From positions 1 through 24,190 of IMG/VR virus record IMGVR_UViG_3300009034_002814: 24,190 nucleotides of DNA; one strand, written 5' to 3'. The position numbers were made by a program, and so were the translations under genes. Source of the DNA: a virus. The notes beneath the pieces were generated by a model that had not been told where the DNA came from, made no database searches, and worked only from the letters and a program-made list of their open reading frames with translations. The stretch's first letter is position 1, and each line of letters begins with the position of its first letter. Positions 13,507 to 20,922 of this stretch are shown one piece after another.

Positions 13507-14323
13507 AGTAGACCTCATCATCCTCAATTTTAACGGCTTAAAACATCTCAAAAATTGTCTAGCAAGCCTCTACAAAAATACGGAATACCCATTCCATCTT
13601 ATTATTGTTGACAATGCAAGCACTGATGGAAGCCAAGAATGGCTTACCTCCTTCGCAAAAAACAGAAACAATATAACTCTACATTTCAACGAAAAACCCG
13701 ATGGTGGTTTCAGCGAAGGAAACAACACGGGCCTCAAATATGCTAAAAACGAGTTTGTTCTGTTACTCAACAATGACGTATTGATTATCGAGCGTGGATG
13801 GCTTAAACGCCTCGTAAAAGAAATGGAACAAGATGAACAAGTTGGGATAATAGGAACCAAACTTGTCTATCCAAGCGACTTGATTCAGCATGCGGGTGTT
13901 TCCTTCGGCTACGACCCCTCTGCCGATCAGATGGCGCCGTTTCATCTTGGACGTTATTTTCCGCGCAACCAAAAAGAATTTAACATTCAACGTGAAGTTC
14001 CAGCCGTAACTTTTGCGTGTGTGTTGATTCGCCGACAACTGTTGAAAGATGGGTTGGATGAGGCTTACATTAAAGGATGCTACGAAGACACCGATTTCTG
14101 CCTGAAAGTTCGGAAGCAAGGCTACAAAATCTTGTATGTTCCCATCGAACTCTACCATTACGAAGGCGCAACCAACTTAGCGAAACCGAAAGGCGAATGG
14201 ATGGGGCAACTGCAAAAAAATTTTCAGCTTTTTTTGAGTCGCTGGAACGAGTGGTTGAAAGAAGACATTAAAAAGAATGTGGATTTGTATGATCCAAAAG
14301 GCCCAGTTAAAACATATTCCTAA
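13496..14323 (+). CDS. Family 2 glycosyltransferase
   Basis: A 275-residue GT-A fold enzyme. The N-terminus has the nucleotide-binding pattern VDLIILNFNGLKHLKNCLAS and IIVDNASTDGSQEW (family GT2). The metal site follows at LLNNDVLII (DXD-like, about residues 87-95), and GCYEDTDFCLKVRKQGYKI is the typical acceptor/catalytic ED motif (about 196-214). It resembles rhamnosyl- or similar transferases for surface polysaccharides. I chose ATG 13496, with GGAAG 13484-13488 as binding site; an upstream ATG (13472) would add eight residues and deepen the overlap with the dehydratase gene. There is no transmembrane segment. Confidence 0.87.
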   Translation: MPPKVDLIILNFNGLKHLKNCLASLYKNTEYPFHLIIVDNASTDGSQEWLTSFAKNRNNITLHFNEKPDGGFSEGNNTGLKYAKNEFVLLLNNDVLIIERGWLKRLVKEMEQDEQVGIIGTKLVYPSDLIQHAGVSFGYDPSADQMAPFHLGRYFPRNQKEFNIQREVPAVTFACVLIRRQLLKDGLDEAYIKGCYEDTDFCLKVRKQGYKILYVPIELYHYEGATNLAKPKGEWMGQLQKNFQLFLSRWNEWLKEDIKKNVDLYDPKGPVKTYS

Positions 14324-14456
14324 GAAAAATCGCATTTTGGCTGTTTGTCGCAGACAATGGCGTGTTGCTTTGCCCTGTAATTGGGTGAGAAATGGTTGTT
14401 GTGGTTGCGACGCGAAACCTTGTGTGTTACTGTTTTTCAGTGCAAGGGAAAAATAA
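14289..14456 (+). CDS. Cys-rich microprotein (55 residues)
   Basis: A frame not covered by neighbours runs from ATG 14289 (inside the end of the glycosyltransferase) to TAA 14454-14456, whose last base is the A of the next ATG (TAATG). The product is basic and has a Cys cluster, GCCGCDAKPC, preceded by AVCRRQWRVALPC: six Cys in 26 residues. The stop-start overlap and the Cys pattern, shared with other microproteins here, make translation plausible. ATG 14265 is in frame too and would give about 63 residues minus; the exact start is uncertain. No family recognised. Confidence 0.4.
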   Translation: MIQKAQLKHIPKKNRILAVCRRQWRVALPCNWVRNGCCGCDAKPCVLLFFSAREK

Positions 14457-15679
14457 TGGCGAAAGTCACATTAATCCATCCTAGCAACGAGTTTCTTTCG
14501 ACGCCAAAAATGTATTTCTCGTTAGGTCTACTTTATATTGCGGCGGTTTTGGAAGAAGCGGGACACGAAGTTAAGGTTGCGGATTTGCGTGGCAACGAGG
14601 GGTTAGATGCTGTTCCGAGGGCGCAGTTTTATGGAATAACGGCTACGACTTCGATGCAGATAAGTCACGCCAAAAAACTTGTTCGTCAACTCAAAAGCCG
14701 AGATCCTTGGTCCGTAACGGTTCTTGGTGGACATCACGCCCTCTATTTCCCCGAAGAATGCGCCAAACATTTCGATGTTGTTGTTGTGGGCGACGGAGAA
14801 AAAACCGTTTTAGACGTTGTTGACGGGCGCGCGCGTGGAATAGTTTACGGCGGACTTACTAAGGATTTAGATAGTATCCCTTTTCCTGCGCGTCATTTAT
14901 TGCCTGAAGAAGCAGTGTTTAGCAACGCGTTGTTTGAGGGTGAAAAGTATGGTAAGGGTCCTAAAGCAACCACAATCATCACTAGCCGAGGTTGCCCCTA
15001 CCAATGTGCGTTTTGTCCGCAAATGAAAATAATCCGGTTCCGTAGTCCCCAAAACGTTGCCGAGGAAATCCGGTATCTACAGAAGCGTTACAACTGTCAT
15101 CATTTCCGTTTTGTCGACGACAGCTTCACGATTAACAAGAAGAGACTGTTTGAAATCTGTAATTTGTTTGAGCCACTAAACATTCATTTTCGCACGCAAA
15201 CACGAAGCGATCTTCTGGAACCTGAAATGTGTGAAGCACTCTGCAACGCTGGTTGCGACGAGCTGGGGTTAGGCGTTGAAACCGCTAACGACAACGTGTT
15301 AAAGTTGATTAAGAAAGGCGAAACCGTAGAAGATCACCGTCGTGCCGTGGAAATGGCAAAAGAATCGGGGTTGCGCGTTAAAGTTAATTGGATGACTGGT
15401 TTGCCAGGGGAAACGTGGAAAACCATCGAAGAAAACAAGGCGTTTATGCGGGAGATGAAGCCTGACCGTTGGATTTTAAATCAGTTTTGTCCGTTTCCAG
15501 GATGCGATATATGGAGAAATCCAGAGAAGTATGGCGTCAAAATTTTGAATCGTGACTGGAGTTTATACTACAACTTCACGAAAAGCTTCATAGAAACCGA
15601 CGTGGCTTCAAATGAAGAGTTAAACGCGCACTTTGACGAGTTCCGCAGGTTTCTATTTTCAGAGGAATGGCGAAAATGA
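14456..15679 (+). CDS. Radical SAM protein with B12-binding-type N-terminus
   Basis: A 407-residue protein. Residues about 1-135 look like a cobalamin-binding Rossmann domain (VTLIHPSNEF, LGLLYIAAVLEEAGHEVKVAD, VLGGHHALYFPE, DVVVVGDGEKTV), but the DxHxxG cobalt ligand is not seen, so B12 may be bound base-off or not at all. Residues about 175-370 form the radical SAM TIM barrel, with the [4Fe-4S] motif GCPYQCAFC (Cys180, 184, 187), FRFVDDSF, CDELGLGVETAND and VNWMTGLPGET. Members of this class methylate or rearrange sugars, lipids and natural products, so a sugar-modifying role fits this island, but the substrate is unknown. I chose ATG 14456, which has AAGGGAA upstream, over an ATG at 14381. 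Confidence 0.85.
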   Translation: MAKVTLIHPSNEFLSTPKMYFSLGLLYIAAVLEEAGHEVKVADLRGNEGLDAVPRAQFYGITATTSMQISHAKKLVRQLKSRDPWSVTVLGGHHALYFPEECAKHFDVVVVGDGEKTVLDVVDGRARGIVYGGLTKDLDSIPFPARHLLPEEAVFSNALFEGEKYGKGPKATTIITSRGCPYQCAFCPQMKIIRFRSPQNVAEEIRYLQKRYNCHHFRFVDDSFTINKKRLFEICNLFEPLNIHFRTQTRSDLLEPEMCEALCNAGCDELGLGVETANDNVLKLIKKGETVEDHRRAVEMAKESGLRVKVNWMTGLPGETWKTIEENKAFMREMKPDRWILNQFCPFPGCDIWRNPEKYGVKILNRDWSLYYNFTKSFIETDVASNEELNAHFDEFRRFLFSEEWRK

Positions 15680-15903
15680 AATTATGTTGTGATTGGTTAG
15701 GATGTAAGAATCCGGCTTTCCTAGAAGTGGATTATGAAAATCGAAAGAGGGATTGGGTATGGAGTAACCTTTGCCTTCCACATTCCATTATCGAATTAAT
15801 TTTCAAAAGAAAATACTACAAAATGGGCTGGTGTCTATCCCAAGTTTGGTATTCTCATTTCTGGGATACTGTTTGGAAAGTTATGGTTAAGCTATTACCA
15901 TAA
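15676..15903 (+). CDS. Small Cys/Trp-rich protein
   Basis: A 75-residue protein overlapping the radical SAM stop as ATGA. It starts MKLCCDWLGCKNPAFLEV, with CC, C and a later NLCLPH, which could be a four-ligand zinc site (C, C, C, H). The second half is rich in Trp, Tyr and Lys (KRKYYKMGWCLSQVWYSHFW). An upstream ATG at 15667 exists, but GAGG 15661-15664 is better spaced for 15676. Function unknown; it may be a partner of the enzyme it follows. Confidence 0.6.
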   Translation: MKLCCDWLGCKNPAFLEVDYENRKRDWVWSNLCLPHSIIELIFKRKYYKMGWCLSQVWYSHFWDTVWKVMVKLLP

Positions 15904-15914
15904 GGAAATTAGAC

Positions 15915-16904
15915 ATGAAAGTTGATTTGGTTACGACATGGAATACGAATTGCGGGATGGCCTACTATTCTAGGTATCTTTCCGAGGCGCTCCGCAAATT
16001 TGTTGACGTAAAAATCTGTCGCGTGGACCCTAGTTTCACTCGCGAAGAGTTTGCTAAGGCGATTGACAGTTGCGAAGGAGATGTTGTGCATGTTGAACAT
16101 GAGTGGGGCATCTACAACGGCAATGAAGACATGATCTTGGATATCCTCAACAAAAAACGGGTCCCCATAGTTATGACCGCGCATGGCGGTGGATATCAAC
16201 GGTTTTTCGGTAAAGTCGCCAAAATCGCTGTGCCAAACAAGTCGCAGCGTGGACATGTGATAAGCGACGATTTTATTCCGATTTTGCCTCACGGAGTTAC
16301 ACGCTACGAAAAAATGGATAAAGAAAAAGCGCGCAAAGAGCTGGGAATAACTCGGCGACATGTTGTTACTCAATGGGGTTTCATTCTTCCGCACAAGTGC
16401 TACGAACTTGTTTTAGACGCAATTAAAGATTGGGATGACGTTTGCTATTTGGTTGCTGGAAGCGAAGAACGCAACTTTGATTATTGGCTGAAACTTCAAA
16501 AACTGACGAAAGAGTGGAATGTTAAGGCTGAAATCATTAAAACGGGTTTCTTGCCTGAAGAGAAGATTCCGACGGTTTTCGGCGCCACTGACCTCTGCGC
16601 TTTCCCTTACCTAACTGGTATCGATAGCGGATGCTTACGGTACGCTTTAGGCAGTAAAGTGTTGAGTCTCGGATCACCCGCACCCTTCATTCAGGAAATA
16701 TTTAGTCAATATGGAATTCCATATATTAGTAAGGCGCCGTGGGACAAAAACTTCGGCACTGCTATCCGACAATTGCTGGAAAAAGAAGACTTAAGCGATT
16801 ATGAAGCTCGTTGCGAAAGGTTTGCCGAAGAAAACAGTTGGGCGAACGTAGCGAAGAAACATTTTGAGCTTTACAAACAAGTATTAGAGGAAAAGACGAA
16901 ATGA
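15915..16904 (+). CDS. GT-B glycosyltransferase
   Basis: A 329-residue GT-B type enzyme, with AAGGAAA just upstream of ATG 15915. The N-terminal half begins MKVDLVTTWNTNCGMAYYSRYLSEAL, the Gly-containing acceptor loop usual for GT4 proteins, and contains DVVHVEHEWGIY, a common 'H-E-WG' segment, and PIVMTAHGGG. The linker and C-terminal half have FIPILPHGVTRY, TQWGFILPHKCYELVLDAI and ATDLCAFPYLTGIDSGCLRYALG, the donor-binding region. The usual E-x7-E acidic pair is not clear here. It is shorter than standard GT4 proteins (about 370), so it may be a trimmed form. It probably transfers a sugar in the same pathway. It overlaps the next gene by four bases. Confidence 0.78.
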   Translation: MKVDLVTTWNTNCGMAYYSRYLSEALRKFVDVKICRVDPSFTREEFAKAIDSCEGDVVHVEHEWGIYNGNEDMILDILNKKRVPIVMTAHGGGYQRFFGKVAKIAVPNKSQRGHVISDDFIPILPHGVTRYEKMDKEKARKELGITRRHVVTQWGFILPHKCYELVLDAIKDWDDVCYLVAGSEERNFDYWLKLQKLTKEWNVKAEIIKTGFLPEEKIPTVFGATDLCAFPYLTGIDSGCLRYALGSKVLSLGSPAPFIQEIFSQYGIPYISKAPWDKNFGTAIRQLLEKEDLSDYEARCERFAEENSWANVAKKHFELYKQVLEEKTK

Positions 16905-17149
16905 ACGTAATCAGATTTGGTTACATGATCTTGGAAAACGAGGGGCTATATGATTGGAAAATTAATATGGTTGAAGGCGACGAAGGTTTCTGTCACAAAG
17001 ACAGTAAAACGATAAATTTTGGGCAAGAATCTGAGAACAATTTTAAACTTATGATTCATGAAATCGCACATTGTCTAACAGACGCTTATCACTATTCCGA
17101 CGAATTTGAGAGAACTGTCAAAATTCTAGAAGAAAAATACTTGAAGTGA
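16901..17149 (+). CDS. Minimal HExxH metalloprotein
   Basis: An 82-residue protein overlapping the preceding stop (ATGA). Residues about 51-56 carry MIHEIAHCL, the HExxH zinc motif of metallopeptidases, followed by DAYHYSDEFERTVKILEEKY, which offers a third ligand (His or Asp/Glu) at a distance seen in SprT/Wss1-type small proteases. The N-terminal half forms a strand pair around GLYDWKINMVEGDEGFCHKDS and KTINFG, a typical prelude ('IxF' edge strand) in such enzymes. It is very small for an active protease but complete in its core. No signal peptide, so it acts in the cytoplasm or in the virion. Its substrate is unknown. Confidence 0.65.
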   Translation: MNVIRFGYMILENEGLYDWKINMVEGDEGFCHKDSKTINFGQESENNFKLMIHEIAHCLTDAYHYSDEFERTVKILEEKYLK

Positions 17150-17153
17150 AGAC

Positions 17154-17780
17154 ATGGTTGCTCTCTTGCTTAATCATCCTGAATCCGCTTTTATTCTAGA
17201 GCTTCGAACCTTGCCTCGAGGCGAATTGTTTATTGATGTGGGCGCTAACGCTGGTTACTATGCGATTGATTTGGCGGATCGCTACGAAGAGGTTTGGGCG
17301 GTTGAACCCTGCAAAGTATTTGTAGACCAATTATGGTTCAACATTAAACGCTTCAAAATTTCAAACATTAAAGTAATTGAAAAAACAATCAGCGACAGAA
17401 CGGGAAAGGCCGTTTTCTACGGCAATTTTTTAGTTCCTATGGGACAAGACAACCCAAGTTTAAAGCGGGATCTCACACTTAGTTTTGAGGGGCGCCAAAA
17501 AACGCTTCCCATGAAAATGGAAGAAGTGGAAACAACCACTTTAAGCGAGTTAATAGGAAATCGAGAAGTCGATTTAATTAAAGTGGACACTGAAGGCAAC
17601 GAGCTTGAAGTTTTGTGGGGAAGCCTAACCGTTATGTCGCAAATTCAAGCGTGGCATATTGAAGTTCATAATTGGGCGGAAACTCCGGCTATAACAAGTT
17701 TGCTGGAAGTTTATGGTTTCAAAGTTAAGGAAAGAGGTTTAGACGGGAGAGGCCGAGGGTGGTTACTGGCGACAAGGTGA
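17154..17780 (+). CDS. FkbM-family SAM methyltransferase
   Basis: A 208-residue methyltransferase of the FkbM type, which O-methylates sugars or polyketides. Motif I reads LFIDVGANAGYYAIDLADRY (about residues 23-44), the acidic loop VWAVEPCKVFVDQL follows, and LSELIGNREVDLIKVDTEGNE (about 133-150) is the FkbM-specific catalytic strand. The end, with HIEVHNW and a GFKVKE strand, matches the family. It starts four bases after the metalloprotein gene. It likely caps or decorates glycans built by the nearby transferases. Domain order and length are normal. Confidence 0.87.
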   Translation: MVALLLNHPESAFILELRTLPRGELFIDVGANAGYYAIDLADRYEEVWAVEPCKVFVDQLWFNIKRFKISNIKVIEKTISDRTGKAVFYGNFLVPMGQDNPSLKRDLTLSFEGRQKTLPMKMEEVETTTLSELIGNREVDLIKVDTEGNELEVLWGSLTVMSQIQAWHIEVHNWAETPAITSLLEVYGFKVKERGLDGRGRGWLLATR

Positions 17781-17785
17781 ATAGA

Positions 17786-18070
17786 ATGTTTTGGGCGCGC
17801 CTTTATCAAAACCGAACTTTACACATGACATTTATATGGTCTTATCTTCCTGAGTGGCTATGGATTTTCAAATATATACCTGAACAAATCTGGATGAAAT
17901 ACCATAGTTTAGAGCACTTCCTTATAACTCCCCTTAACATATGTATCGCCCTCTTACTTTGTGTAATCAACGGACATCAAATCTCTTGGGTGGATTGTGT
18001 AATCTCATTTAATGATCCAGTGGTTGGTTGCTGTGATCGATGTGGAAAAATTGTTGAGTGTAAGCGGTAA
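17786..18070 (+). CDS. Small membrane-like protein with C-terminal Cys cluster
   Basis: A 94-residue protein. AGGTGA at 17774-17780 precedes ATG 17786 at good distance; GTG 17777, overlapping the FkbM stop, is an alternative start. The body is rich in Trp, Tyr, Phe and His (TFIWSYLPEWLWIFKYIPEQIW), with a hydrophobic span ITPLNICIALLLCVI (about 54-68). The C-terminus has GCCDRCGKIVECKR, four Cys that could bind zinc. It overlaps the next glycosyltransferase by about 59 bases. Not recognised; it could anchor the transferase machinery or be a zinc-binding adaptor. Confidence 0.5.
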   Translation: MFWARLYQNRTLHMTFIWSYLPEWLWIFKYIPEQIWMKYHSLEHFLITPLNICIALLLCVINGHQISWVDCVISFNDPVVGCCDRCGKIVECKR

Positions 18071-18827
18071 AGAGATAAAGGGACCCGTTTGGATCGGCGA
18101 AGAAAACTTAGATGCCGACGCTAACGTGGCGGTTCTTCTCAGCACTTTTAATAGGCCCACTATGGTCGTCAAAGCTATAACCAGCATTTTAGAGCAAACC
18201 TACAAAAGCTGGAACCTTTACATCATTGACAACAATAGCTTACCTCGAGTCAAAGATGTATTGTTAAAGTTTAGGAAGGTTCCAAGGGTTGCGCTTTATT
18301 TTTCTGACACGCAAGCGCAGGAGCGGTTAGATAAGTATTGGTTGGGCGTTATGTTTAACATTGGGTTGCGGAAAGGCAAGGAAGAATTTATTGTGCCTTT
18401 AACCGACGATTGTTATTTACTTCCTCACAGTATCGCAACTAAAGCGGAGTTTTTGGAACGAAATCCGCATGTGATGATTTGTTTTGGGGGGCAATACATC
18501 ATTAAAAAAGATGGGGAAATCCTTCGCATTAGAAACCAATTTCCCCTCGGCTACAAAATCATAAAAGGCTCTTGTGTGGTTGACACTTGCCAAATAATGG
18601 TGCAAAGGAGATTGATGGAGGAGGTAGGGCTCTTCAACGAGGATATTGGTAAGCAACCGTATCCTTGGGTTGACGCCAACTTGTTCGATGAAGCGCAGGC
18701 TCGTGGCTACCCGTTGTATTCGGTTGGTAAACGAACCGATGTTTTTGTTGAGCATGGGAAAAGCCAGATGAAATATTTGCGGGAGAACAGAAGAGCCGAA
18801 CTTCTTTCTGATGAAATCTGGGAATAG
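18012..18827 (+). CDS. Family 2 glycosyltransferase
   Basis: A 271-residue GT-A enzyme. The nucleotide-binding region is VAVLLSTFNRPTMVVKAITSI (about residues 39-60), followed by LYIIDNNS and the metal-binding TDDCYLL (about 130-136). The later segment VQRRLMEEVGLFNEDIG and YPWVDANLFDEAQARGYPL fits the GT2 acceptor helix with its acidic catalytic residue. The first 35 residues (to about GPVWIGEENLDAD) overlap the previous gene and have no clear start signal; GTG 18042 or TTG 18051-18054 may be the real start. It ends the accessory island. Confidence 0.8.
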   Translation: MIQWLVAVIDVEKLLSVSGKEIKGPVWIGEENLDADANVAVLLSTFNRPTMVVKAITSILEQTYKSWNLYIIDNNSLPRVKDVLLKFRKVPRVALYFSDTQAQERLDKYWLGVMFNIGLRKGKEEFIVPLTDDCYLLPHSIATKAEFLERNPHVMICFGGQYIIKKDGEILRIRNQFPLGYKIIKGSCVVDTCQIMVQRRLMEEVGLFNEDIGKQPYPWVDANLFDEAQARGYPLYSVGKRTDVFVEHGKSQMKYLRENRRAELLSDEIWE

Positions 18828-18828
18828 C

Positions 18829-19050
18829 ATGAAAAAAGCGGAAGATTTTGTTGAGGCTATACATTCAAGCCATTTTTTAAGTGATGACGATGAACTTCTC
18901 AAAGTATGTCGAAAAAATCCGGGAAGGAAAAAAACTCATGATTGGGTGCTTGGACATTTGAGGCCTCAAGTCAGCGTGTGGGTTTGCAAGTTTTGTAGCG
19001 CCATAAGAATAGTGGATATTCCGTTTGCGGTTCGTGACGACGATGACTGA
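18829..19050 (+). CDS. Small protein with one Cys pair
   Basis: A 73-residue protein with helical, acidic first half (KKAEDFVEAIHSSHFLSDDDE) and a strand with VWVCKFCSAIRIVDI, one CxxC pair, plus an earlier VCRKNPGRKKTHDW that may give another Cys and His. ATG 18829 follows the glycosyltransferase stop by a single base; an upstream ATG (18811) would overlap it. It ends inside the start of the YD-repeat-like gene. Possible incomplete zinc ribbon; function unknown. Confidence 0.55.
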   Translation: MKKAEDFVEAIHSSHFLSDDDELLKVCRKNPGRKKTHDWVLGHLRPQVSVWVCKFCSAIRIVDIPFAVRDDDD

Positions 19051-19255
19051 TCCTGCTTTGAAGCCGATTCTCGATGCAATTAAAAGCAAAATTTCGGGAA
19101 CGGAAGCGCAAATAGATAAACTTGAATTTACGTATGATGCGCAAGGCAATGTTGAAACCATCAAGATGTACACGAATCCCTCACTGAAATTGACGCTTAC
19201 TTTAGCTTATGATGCAAACGGTAGGATAACAAGCATAACGAGAACTGACGCATAA
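19043..19255 (+). CDS. Small YD-repeat-like protein
   Basis: A 70-residue protein beginning MTDPALKPILDAIKSKI, an amphipathic helix, followed by two strand-turn units, FTYDAQGNVETIKMYT and LAYDANGRITSITRTD, that match the YD (RHS-type) repeat pattern YDxxGxI-x-I. ATG 19043 lies inside the preceding stop (ATGACTGA). A helix plus a short beta hairpin fits a small virion, neck or fibre-base protein. It is followed after 15 bases by the large beta-rich gene and is probably co-transcribed. Confidence 0.55.
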   Translation: MTDPALKPILDAIKSKISGTEAQIDKLEFTYDAQGNVETIKMYTNPSLKLTLTLAYDANGRITSITRTDA

Positions 19256-19270
19256 GTTAAGGAATAAACA

Positions 19271-20854
19271 ATGGCTGTAACCGTAACTCCAAACCTCACC
19301 GATTTGGTTGATTGCGACGTTCTTACAGGAAACCCAGTTACGGGAACCTTTTCTGCAAGTCAAGGGTCACCCGCCGTTGTGACTGATATTTACCGAGAAG
19401 CAACGGGAAGCATCGGAGTTGAATTAAGGTCTGCTGGTGTCCAATATTTAAAGTTCACTAGAACGTCAGGAACATGGGACTTAAGCAACACCCATATTTA
19501 CATATGGTTCCAAAACCTGTTCTTTAACGCGTTAGAAACAAAAACTAACGGTGGCATCAGAATCTTAGTGGGTGACGGAACAAATGTTGGCTATTGGTAT
19601 GTTGGAGGAAAAGACACGTATTCTGGCGGTTGGGTATGCCTTGTTGTTGACACCTCTAAAACACTTGATTCAGGTTCATGCACGTTAACGGCAGTAACAG
19701 AAGTAGGTATCGGCGTAAACTATGCTTCGGCTGTAAGAAACGTAGAATCAACCTACATGGACATAGCCCGATATGGTGATGGAATAACCGTAACTTCCGA
19801 CGCAACATGCACATTGCAAGATATTTATGATTACTCGTCGGCAGATACGGATGGTCGAGCACACGGAATCGTCCGTAAGGAAGGCGGAGTTTTCTATGTT
19901 CAAGGCAAAATCCGTTTTGGCGATGCATCTAGCGGAAGTATTACCTTTGAAGATACGTCGCAAATTGTGATTTTCGAAGATAAAGATGTAAACGCCAATC
20001 TATATGAGATTCTTATTCAAGGTAACGCAACTGGATCAACAAGCGTGAAGTTCGGCACCAAATCAGGCAACAAAGGAATTTCAGGTTTCGTCTTTAAAGC
20101 AGTTGGCACACCTAAATTTGACTTTACCGCCACAGATGCCGACATCGACACGTTAGGTCTTTACGGTTGCACATTCATTGATGCCGACACGATTTCTCTG
20201 CCAGCCTACAACACAAACAAAGAAGTGTTAAGTTGCAACCTTGAGGCTAGTAACGAAATTTTGGCTGACAACTGCATCATGGAATACGTCGCCATCATCA
20301 GTCCAGACGACCGAGGTATAAGGCTTAACGATGTGGATCCCAATGTTAAGTTCAAAAACAGCAACATCATAAACGCCCCCGACGGAATCCACATTAATGT
20401 TGCGGGAACCTATACTTTAGACAACGTGAAGTTTTCAGGATGCACCAAGGACATCGAAAACTCCACTGCTGGAACCGTAGTAATCAAAAACACTAACGGT
20501 TCAAACGCTTCAACTTCTGAGGAGACTGGTGGCGGGAGCACATCAATCGAAACCACCGTCTACCTTAAAGTTTACGTGAAAGACGAAGATGGAAACAACA
20601 TCCAGAACGCACAAGTCGCAATTTTCAAACAAAACGACATGACACAACTCATGAATGAAGACACTGACGCAAACGGATATGCGGAAGAAACATTCAACTA
20701 CGGCGGTGGACCTGACGTTGACATTTATTTGCGAATTAGAAAATCGACAACGGGGACAACAAGGTATGTTCCTATTTCAACCCTAGGAAAAATCACTTCT
20801 GACGGGTTTACTTACTATGCGGTGTTGATAGAAGATGATATTGCTCTACCATAA
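19271..20854 (+). CDS. Large beta-rich virion or fibre protein with C-terminal Ig-like domain
   Basis: A 527-residue protein. Residues about 1-190 look like a jelly-roll lectin or fibre domain (TVTPNLTDLVDC, VQYLKFTRTSGTWDLS, HIYIWFQNLFF). Residues about 190-410 carry short strand-turn repeats rich in Asp, Gly and Asn (ILIQGNATGSTSVKFG, LGLYGCTFIDADTI, KFKNSNIINAPDGI, TLDNVKFSGC), consistent with a beta-helix of the kind found in phage tailspikes. After a Gly/Ser linker (SEETGGGSTS), residues about 430-527 form a carboxypeptidase-regulatory or Ig-like domain (VYVKDEDGNNIQNAQVAIFK, TDANGYAEETFNY). I infer receptor or cell surface binding. No signal peptide, in line with assembly into virions. 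Confidence 0.75.
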   Translation: MAVTVTPNLTDLVDCDVLTGNPVTGTFSASQGSPAVVTDIYREATGSIGVELRSAGVQYLKFTRTSGTWDLSNTHIYIWFQNLFFNALETKTNGGIRILVGDGTNVGYWYVGGKDTYSGGWVCLVVDTSKTLDSGSCTLTAVTEVGIGVNYASAVRNVESTYMDIARYGDGITVTSDATCTLQDIYDYSSADTDGRAHGIVRKEGGVFYVQGKIRFGDASSGSITFEDTSQIVIFEDKDVNANLYEILIQGNATGSTSVKFGTKSGNKGISGFVFKAVGTPKFDFTATDADIDTLGLYGCTFIDADTISLPAYNTNKEVLSCNLEASNEILADNCIMEYVAIISPDDRGIRLNDVDPNVKFKNSNIINAPDGIHINVAGTYTLDNVKFSGCTKDIENSTAGTVVIKNTNGSNASTSEETGGGSTSIETTVYLKVYVKDEDGNNIQNAQVAIFKQNDMTQLMNEDTDANGYAEETFNYGGGPDVDIYLRIRKSTTGTTRYVPISTLGKITSDGFTYYAVLIEDDIALP

Positions 20855-20910
20855 AAGTTGCATGCATGATTATGGAGTTTTACAAGAAAAGAAAGAAATA
20901 AAATTTATGC

Positions 20911-20918
20911 GGAGGTGA
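20911..20918 (+). promoter_or_regulatory. Strong Shine-Dalgarno site
   Basis: GGAGGTGA at 20911-20918 lies four bases before ATG 20923 and is nearly a perfect match to the anti-SD end of 16S rRNA. It decides the start of the 730-residue gene and predicts strong translation. Confidence 0.7.
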
Positions 20919-20922
20919 ATAC

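Noticed and set aside
13763-14158. 131-residue open frame on the - strand
   Set aside because: It lies wholly opposite the GT2 gene, whose protein has clear family motifs, and its own product has none; it is a shadow frame.
15909-16394. 161-residue open frame on the - strand
   Set aside because: It is antisense to the GT-B gene and appears to be a by-product of its codon pattern.
18417-18902. 161-residue open frame on the - strand
   Set aside because: It lies opposite the second GT2 gene and the start of the next small gene and has no recognisable domain; no other - strand gene is supported in the window.
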